A DNA stretch of 25,421 nt, taken from NCBI GenBank assembly GCA_002067405.1, contig MVRP01000051.1, forward strand, positions 1 through 25,421, in the 5' to 3' direction. A program made the translations under genes and the position numbers. Positions 22,536-25,421 of this stretch are shown in pieces. The stretch comes from Syntrophorhabdaceae bacterium PtaU1.Bin034 (GTDB lineage: Bacteria > Desulfobacterota_G > Syntrophorhabdia > Syntrophorhabdales > WCHB1-27). Under the pieces are notes generated by a model that had not been told where the DNA came from, made no database searches, and saw nothing but the letters and a program-made list of their open reading frames with translations. Every line of letters starts with the position of its first letter. Position 1 is the stretch's first letter.

Positions 22536-23834
22536 ATGTCTTCCATGGAAAAAATAGATGCGGTGATCGTCGGCGGAGGCCTTGCGGGCCTTTCGGCTGC
22601 GTATCGGCTGGCCGTTGCCGGCCGGCAGGTGATCCTGCTGGAACGGGGTGATGCGCCGGGCAGCAAGAACGTGACCGGAGGGCGGATATACGTTGAGCCG
22701 ATACGTCGCTTTCTCCCCGAGATCGTAAACCAGGCTCCCTTTGAACGGCGCGTCGTAAAAGAGATGCTCTCGGTGCTGGATGAAAAGGGTTCCGTTTTAC
22801 TTGAGCACGGGAATGAGAAGTGGAGGCATGAGCCTTACATGAGCTTTACCGTGCTGAGGGCGCGCCTTGACAACTGGTTTTCCGAGAAGGTGATGGAGAA
22901 GGGCGGTTTTGTGATCCCCAGGAGAAAAGTAGACGATCTGCTCTGGGAGGACGGCCGCGTTGCCGGCGTGAAGGCAGGGGGAGAGGAGATACCTGCCCGC
23001 ATCGTGATAGCGGCTGACGGCGCCCTTTCTTTTACGGCGCAGAAGGCAGGGCTGGCATCGGCCCAAAAGCCGGCCGATTATGCCCTTGCAATAAAAGAAG
23101 TCTACAAACTGGACCCGAAAACCATAGAGGACCGTTTCGGCCTCGAAGAGGGTGAAGGGGCAGCTTGTCTCTTTGTGGGTGCGATCACCAAAGGTCTTTT
23201 CGGGGGTGGTTTTCTTTACACCAACAAGGACAGTCTGTCAGTGGGTCTGGTCATCGGGATAGACTCATTAATGCAAGAGGGCCGCGGCATCGAGTCCTAC
23301 CGGATCATGGACGATTTCACCGCGAGACCCGAGATCAGGCGCTGGATAAGAGGCGGCGAGGTGAAGGAATACTCGGCCCATATCATCTCGGAAGCGGGTA
23401 TCGGCGGGGTTTCGAAGCTCTGTGCGGACAATATGCTGGTTGCGGGGGACGCCGCCGGTTTCGCGCTCAATATGGGACTGACGGTGCGCGGCATGGAGTT
23501 CGCGGTCGCTTCCGGTGTCGTGGCAGGAGAAACCGCGGACGAGGCGCTGGCCAAAGGCGATACCTCAGCCAATTTCCTGTCGCATTACGAAAGGAAACTT
23601 AAGGAGAGCTTCGTGCTGCGCGATATGGAGACCTTCCGCCACTCGCGCGAAGTGCTGGAGAACCGGAGGCTCTTTACCGTATATCCGAAGTTCATCTGCG
23701 AACTGATGGAATCCCTCTTTACTATCAATGACGGCCCGAAGGCGCCTCTGTTCAAGACGGCCAAGGACGTGGCGCGAAAACACGTTTTAAACTGGGAAGG
23801 ATTCAAGGACTTCCTCTCCCTGAGGAAGATGTAG
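22536..23834 (+). CDS. fixC: FixC-type flavoprotein: ETF-quinone oxidoreductase
   Basis: FAD-dependent dehydrogenase that passes electrons from the FixAB flavoprotein to the membrane quinone pool. The 432 residues match FixC, the counterpart of ETF-QO without its Fe-S domain, which is provided by FixX. FAD-binding features: GGGLAG (13-18) with the acidic strand end LLERG (E37), GSKNVTGGRIY, IVIAADGA, and the second FAD motif LVAGDAAGFALNMGLTVRGMEF (split as LVAGDAAGFALNMG / LTVRGMEF). It has no obvious transmembrane helix, so it is monotopic. The first ATG at 22536 has a weak ribosome site; an ATG three codons on is an alternative. Only 1 nt separates it from fixX. Confidence 0.95.
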   Translation: MSSMEKIDAVIVGGGLAGLSAAYRLAVAGRQVILLERGDAPGSKNVTGGRIYVEPIRRFLPEIVNQAPFERRVVKEMLSVLDEKGSVLLEHGNEKWRHEPYMSFTVLRARLDNWFSEKVMEKGGFVIPRRKVDDLLWEDGRVAGVKAGGEEIPARIVIAADGALSFTAQKAGLASAQKPADYALAIKEVYKLDPKTIEDRFGLEEGEGAACLFVGAITKGLFGGGFLYTNKDSLSVGLVIGIDSLMQEGRGIESYRIMDDFTARPEIRRWIRGGEVKEYSAHIISEAGIGGVSKLCADNMLVAGDAAGFALNMGLTVRGMEFAVASGVVAGETADEALAKGDTSANFLSHYERKLKESFVLRDMETFRHSREVLENRRLFTVYPKFICELMESLFTINDGPKAPLFKTAKDVARKHVLNWEGFKDFLSLRKM

Positions 23835-23835
23835 C

Positions 23836-24111
23836 ATGAAGATCGAAGAGAAAATAGCGCTCAACGCGATAAAGAACGACCGGGAAAGCCACATCACGCT
23901 TGACCTGGGATTGTGTGCGAAGTGCGCGGAACGCCGGTGCATCTCGGTTTGCCCCGGCCACCTCTATTCCCTTAATCCCGAGACAGGGGAAATGGTGGTG
24001 GAGTACGCGGGGTGCCTCGAGTGCGGCACATGCAAGATCGCCTGCATCAGCGGGTCGATCTCCTGGGATTATCCAAAAGGCGAGTTCGGCGTGCAATACC
24101 GGTACGGATAA
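23836..24111 (+). CDS. fixX: FixX-type ferredoxin-like protein
   Basis: A 91-residue iron-sulfur partner of FixC. Eight cysteines lie in two sets: C27, C30, C35, C39 (LCAKCAERRCISVCPG) and C60, C63, C66, C70 (CLECGTCKIAC). They are compatible with one or two [4Fe-4S] clusters. The C-terminus ISWDYPKGEFGVQYRYG is the hallmark of FixX and of the ETF-QO C-terminal domain. It completes a four-gene operon with intergenic gaps of 13, 3 and 1 nt. The stop codon is embedded in the palindrome TAAGCGCTTA (24109-24118). Confidence 0.96.
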   Translation: MKIEEKIALNAIKNDRESHITLDLGLCAKCAERRCISVCPGHLYSLNPETGEMVVEYAGCLECGTCKIACISGSISWDYPKGEFGVQYRYG

Positions 24112-24173
24112 GCGCTTAACTTATTTTTCTCCCCCGAAAAACATAAACTCATTTACACTATTCTTTCCCGGTC

Positions 24174-24184
24174 GTGATCATCAC
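24174..24184. repeat. Short inverted repeat in the fixX-oxidoreductase gap
   Basis: GTGAT-C-ATCAC, 5-bp arms with 1-nt centre, in the 229-nt gap between fixX and the next gene. It could be an operator half of a larger site or chance. No clear promoter pair was found in this gap. Confidence 0.25.
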
Positions 24185-24340
24185 AGCTTCGCCGGGGCAA
24201 AAGGAACAATTGACCATCGAACAAAAACACACGGGCGGCAACGGATCGTGTGGGGGCCGTGTGTCCGGCCGAATGCCTTGAATACTCCGCAGCCGGGCCT
24301 TAAATTGTCCTTGTCGATTGTCTCGAGAGGAGGAGGGGGC

Positions 24341-25421
24341 ATGATTTCTCATGACGTTGAGGCCATAGCTTCGCGATGTCGTCATTACTCCATGTGCAAG
24401 ATAGATTTTCTCGGTACCGGCGTGTGTGCTTCCGGCCGGGAACACCGTTATGTCAGCTATTATCCGCAGGGCAGGATGGACATCTGTCAGGCCATCGCAC
24501 AAGGCATTCTGCCGGTCACCGAAGCCCTTGTAGACATTGTTCGTTCATGCGACTTGTGCGGTATTTGCGACAGGCAATGTCACTTTGTCACCGGGCTTCG
24601 CCCCCTAAAGGTGATGAGGGTCCTGAAAGACTACATCGAGGATTATCTGCGCACGGGCGGCGTCATCAGTAAACAGGCCGGGGACCCTGTTCTGGAGGAG
24701 CTCAGGTCTGTTACGGGTGAACAATGGGCCGCAAATGACCCGGCCATTCTTGTTGCTTACTCAAATGACCCCTTCCCTCTTTCGGACCGGCAAATGCCGG
24801 CCTACGTAGTGTTACCGGGGTCGCGGGACGAAGTGGCCGGGATAGTGAAGACGGCAAATCGCCATTCTCTGCCGTTCTCGATCAGAGGCAACGGCGCAAG
24901 CGCTTACGGTTACGTTTTCACGGACGGCATAGTGATCGACACGAACCGGATGAGGCGCATCGAAATAGACAAAGAGAGATGGGTGGCGGCAGTAGAGCCG
25001 GGAGTCACTGCGTTCGAGCTTCAGAGCGAGGTGCAAAAGATCGGATGCAGGGTGAGTACCGCTGAACCGGCGGCGACCGTCTGCGGGAATATTATGTGCA
25101 GCGGCATATTCTCCACCTGGGCGCATTCGTATGGCGTGCTGGCCGATAATTTTGCCGACCTTGAATTTGTCGGCCGCCGCGGCGACGTCTTTACTCTTAA
25201 CCAGGTAACCTCTCCAAACCTGTTTGCATTCAGGGAAGAGGCATTGCAGCCGCCCGGCATCTGTACAAAGGCTGTGGTGCGGATCTACCCGACTACCGAT
25301 GACGAACAGGGCGTACTCGTACCCTTTTCTTCTTTTGATGAAGCAGTTCGGTTCGTCCGGGAGCTTGGAGTGAGAAGGATAGGGCTTGCAGCAGCGATCC
25401 TGGGCGACCATTACCTTTCGG
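24341..25421 (+). CDS. Flavin/iron-sulfur oxidoreductase (GlcD-like FAD domain with N-terminal Fe-S domain), 3'-truncated
   Basis: An open frame of 360 codons that runs off the window with no stop. The ATG at 24341 follows a strong GAGGAGGAGGG site. Residues 10-85 carry two Cys groups: C13, C19, C29, C49, and the ferredoxin-type C70-x2-C73-x2-C76-x3-C80 (SCDLCGICDRQCHF). The arrangement recalls the HdrC/GlpC-type double Fe-S domain, though the first group is irregular. From about residue 153 an FAD-binding PCMH domain follows: YVVLPGSRDEVAGIVKTANR, SIRGNGASAYGY, GIVIDTNRM, VAAVEPGVTAFELQSEV. Such flavoproteins oxidise 2-hydroxy acids or similar substrates. Its position 229 nt after fixX suggests it may exchange electrons with the Fix complex (inference). 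The substrate is unknown without the C-terminal half. Confidence 0.85.
   Translation, partial: MISHDVEAIASRCRHYSMCKIDFLGTGVCASGREHRYVSYYPQGRMDICQAIAQGILPVTEALVDIVRSCDLCGICDRQCHFVTGLRPLKVMRVLKDYIEDYLRTGGVISKQAGDPVLEELRSVTGEQWAANDPAILVAYSNDPFPLSDRQMPAYVVLPGSRDEVAGIVKTANRHSLPFSIRGNGASAYGYVFTDGIVIDTNRMRRIEIDKERWVAAVEPGVTAFELQSEVQKIGCRVSTAEPAATVCGNIMCSGIFSTWAHSYGVLADNFADLEFVGRRGDVFTLNQVTSPNLFAFREEALQPPGICTKAVVRIYPTTDDEQGVLVPFSSFDEAVRFVRELGVRRIGLAAAILGDHYLS

Noticed and set aside
24109..24118. TAAGCGCTTA palindrome at the fixX stop as terminator
   Set aside because: It is a 10-bp palindrome without a loop, so it cannot form a hairpin terminator; it is probably coincidental with the stop codon.
24244..24303. 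Ferredoxin-like fragment (frame reads VGAVCPAECLEYSAAGP) after fixX
   Set aside because: Only one half-motif is present, the first Cys codon is Arg, there is no upstream cluster or start, and it ends at once. Chance or a very decayed remnant cannot be separated.
24158..24502. Minus-strand ORF containing CSFCPGEA
   Set aside because: It overlaps the well-supported start of the FAD oxidoreductase on the opposite strand and has only one CxxC.

Overview
The window looks like chromosomal DNA of an anaerobic or microaerophilic Gram-negative bacterium, most likely in the Desulfobacterota (former Deltaproteobacteria), possibly a syntrophic lineage such as Syntrophorhabdales or Syntrophales. This placement is an inference. 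It rests on the moderately high GC, the outer-membrane efflux lipoprotein, a FixABCX-type electron-transfer flavoprotein cluster, a phosphofructokinase carrying the pyrophosphate-type signature, a DUF3467 protein, and a response regulator next to valS with a PopZ/FrzS-like helical tail. No rRNA, tRNA, CRISPR array, insertion sequence or phage gene was recognised. Almost all of the sequence is intact coding DNA.

Layout. (1) 2-4620, plus strand: the 3' part of an RND efflux pump gene, its outer-membrane lipoprotein partner and a small DUF3467 protein. (2) 13835-4659, minus strand: a compact run of eight genes with gaps of 15 nt or less or short overlaps (dNTPase, atypical response regulator, valS, DUF294 nucleotidyltransferase, CBS-pair protein, gatC, gatA, family 4 uracil-DNA glycosylase). 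It is followed after 111 nt by a membrane-anchored coiled-coil protein. (3) 14061-15208, minus strand: an HExxH protein and a bacterial PH-domain membrane protein, each with its own promoter-like sequence. (4) 15209-15707, plus strand: a tiny zinc-ribbon gene behind a promoter overlapped by a perfect inverted repeat and a tandem repeat. (5) 19067-15717, minus strand: 6-phosphofructokinase, threonine ammonia-lyase and an isoaspartyl peptidase/asparaginase. (6) 19286-20532, plus strand: an unrecognised small protein and a short RodZ-like helix-turn-helix membrane protein, separated by a 341-nt spacer with hairpins. (7) 20759-25421, plus strand: fixA/etfB, fixB/etfA, fixC, fixX, then a flavin/iron-sulfur oxidoreductase that runs off the end.

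How the genes fit together. The minus-strand operon couples nucleotide-pool and DNA quality (dNTPase, UDG) to aminoacyl-tRNA supply (ValRS, GatCA), with an embedded CBS/nucleotidyltransferase pair and a response regulator that has lost its phosphoacceptor Asp. The FixABCX cluster predicts a flavin-based electron-bifurcating complex linked to the quinone pool. The flavin/Fe-S oxidoreductase beside it is a candidate substrate-side partner. The best leads are the CBS + DUF294 split pair, the pseudo-receiver, the Fix-linked oxidoreductase, the operator-like palindromes over -35 boxes, and an A8 tract at the efflux lipoprotein/DUF3467 junction that appears to have shifted a stop codon.
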